Made by a program: the position numbers and the translations under genes
In this document: positions 47,108 to 57,436 of the stretch, piece after piece
Numbering within the stretch: the stretch's first letter is position 1
Layout of the letters: the number at the start of each line of letters is the position of its first letter
Notes under the pieces: generated by a model
What the model was told of the DNA's origin: nothing
Seen by the model: only the letters and a program-made list of their open reading frames with translations
Databases searched by the model: none
NCBI RefSeq assembly: GCF_003666605.1
Contig: NZ_RCIV01000011.1
Span: forward strand, 1-64,000
Direction of reading: 5' to 3'
Origin: Propionibacterium australiense
GTDB lineage: Bacteria > Actinomycetota > Actinomycetes > Propionibacteriales > Propionibacteriaceae
DNA length: 64,000 nt

Positions 47108-47976
47108 CCGGGCGAGGGCCGGAGAAGGCCGTTCCCGTGTCGCACCGCTGCGCCGTCATCGGCCACCCCGCCGCGCACTCGCTGTCACCCGCCCTGCACA
47201 TGGCCGCCTACGATGCGCTCGGCCTGAGCGGCTGGAGTTACGAGGCGATCGACGTGGAGCCGGGGCACCTGGACGAGTTCCTGGCCGCCCTGGACTCCAG
47301 CTGGGTGGGGCTGTCGGTGACGATGCCGTTCAAGTCCGAGATCATAGCCCACGGCTCACCGGAGCCGCTCGTCACCGCGCTGAACGCGGCGAACACGCTC
47401 ATCTTCGCCGCGCCCGGGTTCCGGCAGCCCAACCGCTGCTACAACACGGACGTGCCCGGCATGGTCGACGCCCTCGCCCACCGCGGCCTGACGAGCGCCG
47501 ACAGCGCGATCCTGGTGGGCGCGGGCGCCACCGCCCGCAGTGGCCTGGCCGCCCTGGCCCGCATCGGGGTCCGGCACGCCGAGGTCGTCGCCCGCAGCGC
47601 CGACCGCGCCCACGCCAGCCTGGACGAGGTCGCCGCCCGGTACGGCATCGACCTTGACGTGATCGGCTGGGACCGGCTGCCCGATCTGGGCACCGACCGC
47701 GCCGATCTGCTGCTGTCCACCGCACCGACCGGCTTCGGAGACGACGAGGCCGCGCAGATCGTCCGGGCAGCCCCGGCCATCTTCGACGTCTTCTACGAGC
47801 GGTACCCCTCGGCGCTCTCGCTGGCCGCCGCCTCGGCTGGCCGGGTGAGCGTGGACGGCATCGACCTGCTCGTCTTCCAGGGCATCGGACAGGTACGTCT
47901 CATGACCGGCCTGACGCCCGAACCAGAACCCCTGCTGGATGCCTGCGCCGCCGAGCTGGCCCGCCGCCAGCAGTGA
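47104..47976 (+). CDS. aroE: Shikimate dehydrogenase
   Basis: The 290-residue NADP-dependent enzyme reduces 3-dehydroshikimate. Shikimate-binding HSLSPALH is near 25-32 (Ser26, Ser28), the catalytic Lys77 is in MPFKS, Asp116 is in NTDVPG, and the dinucleotide loop is GAGATARS (139-146). The lysine motif is usually VTxPxK and here reads VTMPFK, which still fits. Overlaps the deaminase-like gene by 4 bp, so the pair is one transcript. Confidence 0.92.
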   Translation: MTGRGPEKAVPVSHRCAVIGHPAAHSLSPALHMAAYDALGLSGWSYEAIDVEPGHLDEFLAALDSSWVGLSVTMPFKSEIIAHGSPEPLVTALNAANTLIFAAPGFRQPNRCYNTDVPGMVDALAHRGLTSADSAILVGAGATARSGLAALARIGVRHAEVVARSADRAHASLDEVAARYGIDLDVIGWDRLPDLGTDRADLLLSTAPTGFGDDEAAQIVRAAPAIFDVFYERYPSALSLAAASAGRVSVDGIDLLVFQGIGQVRLMTGLTPEPEPLLDACAAELARRQQ

Positions 47977-48075
47977 AACGGCTCGCCGGGCATGCCGTGG
48001 CGAACCAGCCGGCTGTGCCGCGAGCACGCCGTCCACGGCGTTGCCCGGCCGGCACGGCAGCGCCCCACGGCGCGC

Positions 48076-48843
48076 CTAGTTCGTCTCGGCGCAGATCCCC
48101 TGGTCGGGCCAGGAACTCCTGCCCGCGGCGTCACGCACGCTGAGCGCCACGTCGGGGGTGTTCGTGATGATCGCGTCGACACCCAGGGCAAGCGCGGCGC
48201 GCACCTGCTCGGGCCGGTCGAGCGTCCACACGTTGACGGCGAGGCCCTTCTTGCGCGCCTTGCGCACCATGCGAGGATCGGTCGCCACCGTCTTCCAGGA
48301 GGGGTGCAGCGCCGAGGCCCCCAGGCCGAGGGCGTACCTGGCAGGCTTCCACAGCACCGCGTCGTAGAGCAGGCCGACGTGTTTGCCCATCTGGGCCATG
48401 ACCCGCATCGAGGCGTGGTTGAACGACGAGTAGATGACCCGGTCGCCCCAGCCGGCCTGCTCGACGAGTTCGACCACCTCGTCCTCCATGCCCGGGTAGG
48501 GCACGGTCGAGTTCTTCAACTCGATGTTGAGGCTCAGCCCGGTGCCGTCCAGCGCGGTGAGCACCTCGACGAGCGTGGGGATGCGGGCGCCGGCGAAATC
48601 GGTGCGCCCGTACGAGAAGTCGTAACGGTGCAGTTCGACCAGGGTCATGTCCCGGATCCAGCCGTGCCCGCTGCTCGTCCGGTCGATCCGCTCGTCGCTG
48701 CAGACGACGAGCTGCCCGTCGCGCGTGCGCTGCACGTCGAGCTCGACGCCGTCGGCGCCGAACGCGACCGCGGCGGTGAACGCGGCGATCGTGTTCTCGG
48801 GCGCGGCCCTGCCGGCGCCCCGGTGCGCCCAGATCTGCGTCAC
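48076..48843 (-). CDS. Glycerophosphodiester phosphodiesterase family protein
   Basis: The 255-residue protein has the GDPD order: WAHRGAGRAAPENT (His7-Arg-Gly), GADGVELDVQRTRDGQLVV with the metal-binding Glu-x-Asp pair, then ELKNSTVPYPG and VNVWTLDRPEQ. There is no signal peptide, so it acts inside the cell. The GTG start at 48843 overlaps the dehydrogenase stop by 4 bp (GTGA). It converges on aroE. It could serve phospholipid turnover. Confidence 0.9.
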   Translation of the reverse strand: MTQIWAHRGAGRAAPENTIAAFTAAVAFGADGVELDVQRTRDGQLVVCSDERIDRTSSGHGWIRDMTLVELHRYDFSYGRTDFAGARIPTLVEVLTALDGTGLSLNIELKNSTVPYPGMEDEVVELVEQAGWGDRVIYSSFNHASMRVMAQMGKHVGLLYDAVLWKPARYALGLGASALHPSWKTVATDPRMVRKARKKGLAVNVWTLDRPEQVRAALALGVDAIITNTPDVALSVRDAAGRSSWPDQGICAETN

Positions 48844-49523
48844 CTGGTGGGCCTGACGGAGAGCATGTCGATGTTGGCACCGGGATCCATCGTCAGGGCG
48901 AGTCGTACGGTACGGGCGACGTCGTGCGGGGTCAGATAGCGCTCGGGCTCGTAGGGATTGCCGAGCTCGGCCTGCATCGCCACCTGCATGTCGGTGTCGA
49001 CCTTGCCGGGGTGGATCGAGGTGACCCTGACCCGGCCGGCCTCCTCGGCGCGCAGCCCGTTCGCGACGGCGACGAGCGCGTGCTTGGACGCCGAGTAGCA
49101 GGCGTCGTTGCCCCGGGTGTGCAGGCCGCCGCCGGAGTTGATGAAGACGACGTGGCCGCTCCGGGCGCGCAGGGCTGGCAGGAGCAGGCGGGTCAGCTGG
49201 GCCGGGGCGACGACGTTGAGCTCGAACTCGGCGCGCCACTGCTCAGGGGTGAGGTCGGCGATGCGGCCGAGCGTGGTCTGCCCGGCGCACGGGATGAGGG
49301 CATCGAGTTCGGTGACGTGCGAGGCGGCCTCGATGAGGGCGTCGCCGTCGAGCACGTCGGCGATGAAGGGCTCGGCGCTGGGCAGGGACGCGACGAGGGC
49401 GTGCACCGCGTCGGGGCGGCGACCGCCGACGACGACATGCCAGTCGGGGGCCAGCTCCCCGGCGATAGCGCGTCCGATGCCGCGGGTCGCGCCGGTGATG
49501 AGAACACTCTTCCGCTCGGTCAT
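48840..49523 (-). CDS. Short-chain dehydrogenase/reductase
   Basis: The 227-residue SDR has TGATRGIG at 10-17, a second strand ending GRR that favours NADP, catalytic Ser130, and Tyr143-x-x-x-Lys147 (YSASK). The IHPGKVDTD loop follows. Substrate cannot be told. Start ATG 49523 rather than the longer frame from 49865, which has no family similarity. First gene of a pair with the phosphodiesterase. Confidence 0.9.
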   Translation of the reverse strand: MTERKSVLITGATRGIGRAIAGELAPDWHVVVGGRRPDAVHALVASLPSAEPFIADVLDGDALIEAASHVTELDALIPCAGQTTLGRIADLTPEQWRAEFELNVVAPAQLTRLLLPALRARSGHVVFINSGGGLHTRGNDACYSASKHALVAVANGLRAEEAGRVRVTSIHPGKVDTDMQVAMQAELGNPYEPERYLTPHDVARTVRLALTMDPGANIDMLSVRPTR

Positions 49524-49968
49524 GGAGCACAGCCTACGGCTCCGGCGCGGACCTGGACAGGTCATGTCGACCGTGCGTCGCAAACATGGGGCAGCCGCCG
49601 CGCTGAACCTCGCCGGCATCCCCTGGGCGAGCCGGCGCCGCCGTCGCCCGTCCCCTTGCCACCCGGAGGGAGTGATCGGCCCCCTGACCACCGCCGACCC
49701 GCCCCCCTGGCGAGCCCGCGTCGCTCCCGGTGAATCCCTGAGTGACGGCGGCAGGTACGGCTGGTGAGCGCCCCGGCGAGCGGCGGGGCCGCGGCTCGCC
49801 ACGTGCACTCTCGGCCCCGTTGTCCTGCTCTCAGCGAACACACCTGGACGCCTGCGAGGCGGCACGAGCCACAGCCGGACATCCCCGGCGCCACCAGGAC
49901 GAGGTTTTCGCGCTCAGCGTTCGTGGGCCCGGTCAGATGTCTTCACGTCAAGGTATTACCGTTCCCTC
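49524..49968. other. Intergenic between divergent genes
   Basis: These 445 bases separate the SDR gene (leftward) from the APC permease (rightward) and should hold both promoters. No riboswitch or T-box landmark is recognised, and no frame has support. Confidence 0.45.
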
Positions 49969-51477
49969 GTGAGCAGACACGGAGCGCTTCGCCTGAAGCC
50001 GATCGAGGACATCATCGCCCAGCAGTCCGAGGACGCGGCCGCGGACGCCGACTCCCCCGGCGTCCTCAAGCGCCAGCTGACCGTCCGGGACCTGCTCGGC
50101 CTGGGCATCGGCATGGTGATCGGGACCGGGATCTTCACCCTGACCGGCATCGAGGCCCGTAACCACGCCGGCCCGGCCGTCACCATCTCGTACGCCCTGG
50201 CCGGGCTCATCGCCCTGCTGGCCGCCCTGTGCTACTGCGAGATGGCCTCGGCCGTCCCCACGGCCGGCTCGGCCTACACCTACGCCTATGCGACGCTCGG
50301 TGAGATCTTCGCCTGGATCATCGGCTGGGATCTCGTCCTCGAGTTCGCGCTCGGCGCCGGTGTCGTCTCACGGGGCTGGTCGGGCTATCTCAAGTCGTTG
50401 TTCAACCTGCCGGACGCCTTCTTCGGCGAGACATCGGTGGTCAACGTGGGCGGCATCGCCATCGCCGTGGTACTCGGTCTCGTCGCGATGATCGGCGCCA
50501 AGGAGTCCGCCCGGGTCACGAACCTGCTCGTCGTGGTCAAGGTGAGCATCTGCGTCTTCATCATCGCGGTGGGCGCCTTCTTCATCAAGGCCGCCAACTA
50601 CAGCCCGTTCATCCCCAGTTCCGTGCCCACCTCCGAGAGCGGTGAGACCGACTGGGAGACGAGCCTGGTGCAGGCGGTCACCGGCGTCTCGTCGTCCACC
50701 TTCGGCGTGGCCGGCATCCTCACCGCGGCCGCCGTGGTCTTCTTCGCCTACTCGGGCTTCGAGGTCGTCGCGAACATGGGCGAGGAGACGAAGAACCCGC
50801 AGCGCGATCTGGTGCGCGGCGTGCTCGGCACGCTCGGCATCTGCACCGCCTTGTACGTGGTGGTCTGCCTCGTCGTCACCGGCATGGTCAAGTACACCGA
50901 GATCGACGAGGGCGCGCCGGTGGCCGAGGCGTTCAAGTCCGTCGGCCTGAGCTGGGCCGGCGCCCTCATCGCCATCGCCGCCATCTGCGGCCTGACCTCG
51001 GTGATCCTCGTCGACATCATCGGCATGGGACGCATCGCCTTCGCCATGGGCCGGGACGGCCTGCTGCCGATGCAGGTGGCCCGGGTGCACCCGCGGTGGG
51101 GCACGCCCTACCGTGTCATCGCCCTCACGACGGTCCTCGTCGCCGCCCTGGCCGGGTTCGTCCCGCTGCGGGCCCTGGCCGACATGGTCTCGATCGGGAC
51201 GCTGTTCGCCTTCGTCGTGGTCAGCGCAGCCGTCCCGATCCTGCGCCGCACCCGGCCCGACCTGGAGCGCCCGTTCAAGGTGCCGCTCTCCCCGGTGCTG
51301 CCGATCCTGTCGGTGCTGGCCTGCCTGTACATGATGATGAACCTGTCGTTGGCCACCTGGCTACGCTTCCTGGTGTGGATGGCCGCCGGCCTTGCGATCT
51401 ACCTCGGCTACGGTCGGCGCCACGCCCTGACCCGCAAGCACGAGTCCGACCAGACGACGATGACGGCCGAGGCCTGA
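49969..51477 (+). CDS. APC-family amino acid permease (cationic amino acid transporter-like)
   Basis: The 502-residue membrane protein has about 12-14 segments. LGLGIGMVIGTGIFTLTGIEA near 42-62 is the APC substrate site, and VFFAYSGFEVVANMGEETKNPQRD is the second conserved region. The fold is the CAT group, which often moves arginine, lysine or aromatic amino acids. GTG 49969 begins the frame with AGGTATTACC upstream, a poor site. A tRNA-Arg follows on the other strand. Confidence 0.87.
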   Translation: MSRHGALRLKPIEDIIAQQSEDAAADADSPGVLKRQLTVRDLLGLGIGMVIGTGIFTLTGIEARNHAGPAVTISYALAGLIALLAALCYCEMASAVPTAGSAYTYAYATLGEIFAWIIGWDLVLEFALGAGVVSRGWSGYLKSLFNLPDAFFGETSVVNVGGIAIAVVLGLVAMIGAKESARVTNLLVVVKVSICVFIIAVGAFFIKAANYSPFIPSSVPTSESGETDWETSLVQAVTGVSSSTFGVAGILTAAAVVFFAYSGFEVVANMGEETKNPQRDLVRGVLGTLGICTALYVVVCLVVTGMVKYTEIDEGAPVAEAFKSVGLSWAGALIAIAAICGLTSVILVDIIGMGRIAFAMGRDGLLPMQVARVHPRWGTPYRVIALTTVLVAALAGFVPLRALADMVSIGTLFAFVVVSAAVPILRRTRPDLERPFKVPLSPVLPILSVLACLYMMMNLSLATWLRFLVWMAAGLAIYLGYGRRHALTRKHESDQTTMTAEA

Positions 51478-51589
51478 GCCGGGGAAGACGGCAGCCGACT
51501 CCGCCGAGGCCGGGCCGGCCACCGGCAACCATGACACGCCGAACCCCTGTTCACACATTCATGCCGCCAACCCGCTGACCCCGGGCGGG

Positions 51590-51625
51590 ACGAGGAAGGG
51601 GGGCCGGAAACGGGCCCCCCTTCGT
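51590..51625 (-). terminator. Terminator hairpin downstream of tRNA-Arg
   Basis: An inverted repeat with AAGGGGGGCC arms around GGAAAC lies 3 bases past the tRNA 3' end. It can serve the permease from the other side. Confidence 0.75.
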
Positions 51626-51628
51626 GCG

Positions 51629-51701
51629 CGCACCCAGAGGGAGTCGAACCCCCAACCTTCTGATCCGTAGTCAGATGCTCTATCCATTAAGCTATGGGTG
51701 C
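51629..51701 (-). tRNA. tRNA-Arg(ACG)
   Basis: Starts GCACCCATAGCTTAATGGAT on the minus strand, with anticodon loop CTACGGA (ACG) between TCTGA and TCAGA stems, T-arm GGGGGTTCGACTCCCTC and discriminator G. CCA is not encoded. A34 would be deaminated to inosine by TadA, whose gene is in this window. Confidence 0.95.
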
Positions 51702-51915
51702 TTGCCTGACGGCGAGAACCGACAATACCCCTTCCCGACCGGAATCTCCAAACGAGGCCTCGAATAGGCCCACCCCGCCGGCCCCACCGCGTGACCCCGG
51801 CGCCCGCCCAGCGCGGAGAACACGTCAGGTCAGCGGGTACCCGGCGATGACCGGAATCCCCTCACCGCACGATTCGCCCGCCCCCGCGCGGCATGAGCAT
51901 CACGGAGGAACTCGG

Positions 51916-52308
51916 ATGAATGACGACCGCACCGGCTCCCCACACGAAGGACGTCCCCGGCAGCAGACGGCATCACCCGGCGTGCGCCCTCGCCCGTTCC
52001 CGTTCAAACCAGTCGCCATGGCCCTGGCCCTGCTCGACATCAGCACCACCGTCTTCTACGTCCTGTGGCGCATCGCCGACACCTGGGCGGTCGACCGCGC
52101 CGAGGAGCGCGGTTTCGACCAGCAGCAGCTCCTGCCCCACCACATCCTCTTCTGGTTCGCCGCACAGGCGACGATGGCCGCCCTCATCGTCCTGAACTCC
52201 CTGGTCATCGCATGGTGGCGGCACGACAGGCTGGAGCGACGCCAGCAGAATCCGCCGCGGCTCGCAGGCCGGGCGACAACCCCGCGGGTACCAGGCGACG
52301 AGCACTGA
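51916..52308 (+). CDS. Small two-pass membrane protein, unknown
   Basis: The 130-residue protein has a Pro/Arg-rich cytoplasmic start, then two membrane segments (about 36-54, VAMALALLDISTTVFYVLW, and 75-100, ILFWFAAQATMAALIVLNSLVIA) and a basic tail. GGAGGAACTCGG before ATG 51916 is a strong start. No family is recognised. It precedes a tRNA-Ser on the opposite strand. Confidence 0.6.
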   Translation: MNDDRTGSPHEGRPRQQTASPGVRPRPFPFKPVAMALALLDISTTVFYVLWRIADTWAVDRAEERGFDQQQLLPHHILFWFAAQATMAALIVLNSLVIAWWRHDRLERRQQNPPRLAGRATTPRVPGDEH

Positions 52309-52383
52309 GCACCATCCCGCTCAGGCCCTGGCCTGTTCCCATGACCGGTCCGGCACATCTCGCAACCGAACCCGAACGTCGAA

Positions 52384-52413
52384 CGAGCAGCCCACCCCGT
52401 GGTGGACTGCTCG
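52384..52413 (-). terminator. Terminator hairpin of tRNA-Ser(GCU)
   Basis: CGAGCAGCCCACC and GGTGGACTGCTCG form a 13-bp stem with one mismatch and a CCGT loop, 3 bases past the tRNA's encoded CCA. Confidence 0.75.
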
Positions 52414-52416
52414 TGC

Positions 52417-52509
52417 TGGCGGAGGTGGCGGGATTCGAACCCGCGATGGGATTTGTGTCCCAAACCCGCTTAGCAGGCGGGCGCCATAGGCCGACTAGGC
52501 GACACCTCC
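52417..52509 (-). tRNA. tRNA-Ser(GCU)
   Basis: Begins GGAGGTGTCGCCTAGTCGGC on the minus strand, anticodon loop CTGCTAA (GCT) between CCCGC and GCGGG, a long variable arm, T-loop GGTTCGAATC, discriminator G and an encoded CCA. It reads AGC/AGU codons. Confidence 0.95.
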
Positions 52510-52591
52510 AGCGCCCACCAACCATATCCGCTGTGCGGCGACTGAGCAAAGCGTCCACCGACGAGCACCACCGCGAGGACTGATATCGGGG

Positions 52592-52603
52592 ACCCCTAGG
52601 GGT
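52592..52603. promoter_or_regulatory. ACCCCTAGGGGT palindrome upstream of the LCP gene
   Basis: A perfect 12-bp palindrome lies about 180 bases ahead of the LytR-CpsA-Psr start. It shares CCCCTA/TAGGGG with the palindrome at 10657-10672. The regulator is unknown and chance is not excluded. Confidence 0.3.
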
Positions 52604-52782
52604 ACGATCGGCTCATCGACGGAGACGACTTGACGGAATTCTCCGCGGTGAGGCACACGCCCTCCACAGCTGAGCAAGGCATCATGGGGAGGAACGGTCT
52701 CGGGCCGATTCCAGCCCGGTCGATCCCCCAAGGTGCGGCCGAACCGGTTCATCCCACCGGTCAACACGACCAAGAAGGTGCC

Positions 52783-54558
52783 ATGGCAAACCGCGACAAC
52801 GACGACATCGCGCGCAGCGGTCGTCCCCGCCGCGCGGCGGAGGACGACGAGTCCTACGTCCCCCGGCGCGTCTCCAGGGAACCTGCGGAGGAGACACGCC
52901 GAGGTGAGGAGTTCTTCGATGTCGAGGAGGTCGGCCTGAGGGACGGCGAACGCGCCGCGCACGCCGCCGGCAGCCCGCTGTACGACCGTTCCGCCGGCTT
53001 CGGCAGGACACTGGTCCGCACCACGCTGGGCTCGATCATCCCGGGCCTCGGTCTCATCGGGACGCGCCGCACCTTCCTCGGCCTGCTGCTGTTCTCGCTG
53101 AGCATCATCGCCGGCGGCACGGTGGCCATCCTCGCCTTCATCCACCGCAGCACGCTGGTGACGATCCTGGCCAATGCGAACCGGCTGCTCATCATCGCCT
53201 TCGCCCTGCTCATCGGCGGGCTGCTGTGGGTCATCGTCATCGTCGGCACCTATCTGGTCTCGCGCCCGCGCCGCATGACCAGGGTCCAGCGTCTGGTCGG
53301 CGCAGGCGTCGTCTTCCTCATGTCCTTCCTGGTGGCCACGCCCACCGCCGTGGCCTCGGCCTATGCGCTGCAGACGAGCATCGTCCTGAACAACATCTTC
53401 GACTCGGGTTCACGCTCGCAGACCCGACCGGAGCTCAGCGGCGACAACCCGTGGGCCGCCATGGACCGGCTCAACATCCTGCTCGTCGGCGCCGACTCCG
53501 GCGAGAACCGCGACGCCGAACTGGGGATTCGCGCCGACACGCTCATGCTCGCCTCCATCGACACGAGAACCGGCGACACGGTGATCATCCAGCTGCCCCG
53601 CAACCTCGAGAACGTGCCCTTCCCGGAGGGCACCGCCCTCGCCGAGGCCTACCCCGAGGGCCGCATCTGGGACGGCTACTCGGGCAGCGAGGACGAGTAC
53701 CTGCTCAACGCCGTCTGGAGCGAGGTGCCGAAGGAGCACCCCGAGCTGTTCGCCGACACCGACTTCCCCGGCGCCGACGCGACGAAGATGGCCGTCCAGG
53801 GCATCACCGGTCTGGAGGTCAACTACTTCATGATGGTCAACATCGACGGCATCCAGGCGCTCATCGACGCCATGGGCGGCGTCACGGTGAACATCAACTT
53901 CCCGATCGCCAAGGGCGGCCACGTGGACGGCTACGGCGACGAGGAGTGCGGCGTCGACGGCCACCTCACCGTCGGCCCGGACCAGACGTTGAACGGCAAC
54001 GACGCCATGTGGTACGCCCGCAGCCGCTGCAACGACCCCGACTACGACTACGGCCGGATGCGCCGCCAGAGCTGCCTGGTGAACGCCATCATCAAGCAGG
54101 TCAACCCGCAGACGCTCATCACCCGCTACGAGGCCATCGCCGCCGCCAGCGAGAACATGGTGAGCACCGACATCCCGCAGGAACTGCTCGACGACCTGGC
54201 CAATCTGGCCCTGGTGGTCAAGGACGGCGCAGTGAGCCGCCTGCTCATCTCACAGGACCTGTCGGGCGCCGGTGGTTCGGGCGCGCTCGAAGTCAACCCG
54301 GCCCATCCCGACTACGACGAGATCCGGGCGGCCGTGGCCGACGCCATCGCGCTGAGCAAGAACGGCGGCGTAGCTCCCGAGACCAGCACCCCCGCCCCGA
54401 CCCAGGCCACCAGCGAGGCCGCCGAGCCCGGCGAGGAGGGCACCTGGGGCGATGAGGGGCCTGGCTACGGCGAGGACACGACGTCGGCCTCCAGCGCCAC
54501 GACGAGCGCCACCGCGGAGAACGTCGCGGACGCCTGCGCATACAACCCGGTGGGCTGA
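52783..54558 (+). CDS. LytR-CpsA-Psr family cell-wall glycopolymer ligase
   Basis: The 591-residue protein has a charged N-terminus, three or four membrane segments (about 85-195), and an extracytoplasmic LCP domain (about 225-430) with MDRLNILLVGADSG, RADTLMLASID, IIQLPRN and MWYARSR, then a Ser/Thr tail. Such enzymes transfer teichoic acid-like polymers or capsule to peptidoglycan. The ATG 52783 has AAGAAGG upstream; the frame from 52630 is a poorer choice. Multiple membrane segments before the LCP domain occur in actinobacterial relatives. Confidence 0.87.
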   Translation: MANRDNDDIARSGRPRRAAEDDESYVPRRVSREPAEETRRGEEFFDVEEVGLRDGERAAHAAGSPLYDRSAGFGRTLVRTTLGSIIPGLGLIGTRRTFLGLLLFSLSIIAGGTVAILAFIHRSTLVTILANANRLLIIAFALLIGGLLWVIVIVGTYLVSRPRRMTRVQRLVGAGVVFLMSFLVATPTAVASAYALQTSIVLNNIFDSGSRSQTRPELSGDNPWAAMDRLNILLVGADSGENRDAELGIRADTLMLASIDTRTGDTVIIQLPRNLENVPFPEGTALAEAYPEGRIWDGYSGSEDEYLLNAVWSEVPKEHPELFADTDFPGADATKMAVQGITGLEVNYFMMVNIDGIQALIDAMGGVTVNINFPIAKGGHVDGYGDEECGVDGHLTVGPDQTLNGNDAMWYARSRCNDPDYDYGRMRRQSCLVNAIIKQVNPQTLITRYEAIAAASENMVSTDIPQELLDDLANLALVVKDGAVSRLLISQDLSGAGGSGALEVNPAHPDYDEIRAAVADAIALSKNGGVAPETSTPAPTQATSEAAEPGEEGTWGDEGPGYGEDTTSASSATTSATAENVADACAYNPVG

Positions 54559-54564
54559 GCAGCA

Positions 54565-54581
54565 GGGCTCCGCCGGAGCCC
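54565..54581. terminator. Short terminator-like hairpin
   Basis: GGGCTCC and GGAGCCC flank a GCC loop in the 33 bases between the LCP stop and the tRNA-Ser 3' end. It can stop transcription from both sides. Confidence 0.55.
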
Positions 54582-54591
54582 GGGCGTCCGA

Positions 54592-54677
54592 TGGCGGCGA
54601 GGGTGGGATTCGAACCCACGGAGCTTTCGCTCGGCCGCTTTCAAGGCGGCTGCACTAGTCCACTATGCGACCTCGCC
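54592..54677 (-). tRNA. tRNA-Ser(UGA)
   Basis: Begins GGCGAGGTCGCATAGTGGAC on the minus strand, anticodon loop CTTGAAA (TGA) between GCCGC and GCGGC, a long variable arm, T-loop GGTTCGAATC, discriminator G and encoded CCA. It reads UCA and, with wobble, other UCN codons. Confidence 0.95.
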
Positions 54678-54744
54678 CGACCGCCGATCAGTTCGGCAGT
54701 GCGCACTCATGGTAGCCGATGAGCTTGTCTGGCATGCTGGGGAC

Positions 54745-55725
54745 ATGTACGCGATCACTGTCGCCGAACCCGGCGGAATCGAGCAGATCGAGTGGGCACC
54801 GGTGCCCACACCCGAGCCCGGACCGGGCGAGGTCCTGGTCCGCACGCAGGCGGTCGGCGTCAACCGCGGTGACGTCCTGCAACGACAGGGCCACTACCCG
54901 CCCCCCAAGGGCGTCACCGATGTCATGGGCCTGGAGGGGCTCGGCGTCATCGCCGAGCTCGGCGAGGGCGTCACCGGCCATGAGGTCGGCGAGCAGGTCC
55001 TGGCCCTGCTGACCGGAGGCGCGTACGCCGAGTACTTCGTCGTGTCGGCCGAGCACCTGCTTCCGGTCCCCGCCGGCATCGACCCGATCGAGGCCGCAGG
55101 GCTCGTCGAGGTGTCCGCCACCGTCGTCTCGAACTTCGACCGCGTCGGGCTGAAGGCCGGGGAGACCGTGCTCATCCACGGCGGCGCGGGAGGCGTCGGC
55201 AGCTTCGCCATCCAGTACGCCAAGGCGATCGGCGCCCGCGTCATCACCACCGCCTCGCGGAAGAAGGCGGACTACTGCATCGAACTCGGCGCCGACAAGG
55301 TCATCGACTACGCCTCCGACTGGGAGCCGGCGGTCATGGTCGCCACGGCCGACCGTGGCGTCGACGTCATCCTCGACATCATCGGCGCCAAGTACCTCGA
55401 GGCGAACGTGCGCTGCCTGGCCACCGAGGGCCGCATGGTGACGATCGGCCTGCAGAAGGGCGTCAAGGGCACCCTGAACCTGGGGGTGCTGTTGAGGAAG
55501 CGCGGCACGATCACCGCAACGAGCCTGCGCGGGCGCCCCGCCGAGCAGCGGGCGGCGATCTGCCGCCGCGTCGAGGAGGTCGTCTGGCCGATGCTGGCCG
55601 GTGGCACGATCAAGCCCGGCAATCAGACGCGCGTGCCGCTCGAGGAGGCGGCCAGGGCCCACGAGCTGCTCGAGTCGGGGGAGAACACCGGGAAGATCAT
55701 CCTGGTCGCCAAGTACAACGGATGA
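54745..55725 (+). CDS. NADPH:quinone reductase-like medium-chain oxidoreductase
   Basis: The 326-residue MDR protein has GVNRGDVLQRQGHYPPP (quinone-reductase signature, no catalytic zinc ligands) and a Rossmann loop HGGAGGVGSFAIQ near 145-157. Such enzymes (QOR/TP53I3-like) reduce quinones or alpha,beta-unsaturated carbonyls. The ATG 54745 has CTGGGGAC upstream. It is a single gene between a tRNA and argG. The substrate is unknown. Confidence 0.87.
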   Translation: MYAITVAEPGGIEQIEWAPVPTPEPGPGEVLVRTQAVGVNRGDVLQRQGHYPPPKGVTDVMGLEGLGVIAELGEGVTGHEVGEQVLALLTGGAYAEYFVVSAEHLLPVPAGIDPIEAAGLVEVSATVVSNFDRVGLKAGETVLIHGGAGGVGSFAIQYAKAIGARVITTASRKKADYCIELGADKVIDYASDWEPAVMVATADRGVDVILDIIGAKYLEANVRCLATEGRMVTIGLQKGVKGTLNLGVLLRKRGTITATSLRGRPAEQRAAICRRVEEVVWPMLAGGTIKPGNQTRVPLEEAARAHELLESGENTGKIILVAKYNG

Positions 55726-55835
55726 CCCGGCCGGCGACGCGATCCGATCCAGAGGCATCTGGCCCCTGGACCCGGCCATCGTGCTCTGGCGCCAGGCACT
55801 GCGACGAACTAACAACCCACACGACTTTGGCATAG

Positions 55836-57347
<1,512 letters not shown>

Positions 57348-57384
57348 CCAGACCGCTGGCTCGGGTACGAGCACGTCCACGGTT

Positions 57385-57424
57385 GGCGCCCGCCCTGCGG
57401 CGATTCGTCCGCGGGGCGGGCGCC
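57385..57424 (+). terminator. Long hairpin between argG and the sirtuin gene
   Basis: GGCGCCCGCCCTGCGG pairs with its complement over 16 bp (one G-U) around loop CGATTCGT. It ends 12 bases before the sirtuin ATG, leaving just room for the GGAGG site. It can terminate argG transcripts. Confidence 0.75.
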
Positions 57425-57436
57425 TACTGTGGAGGC

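Noticed and set aside
49524-49865. N-terminal extension of the SDR protein
   Set aside because: The open frame extends upstream of 49523, but SDR similarity begins at that methionine and the extension is Arg/Pro-rich shadow sequence.
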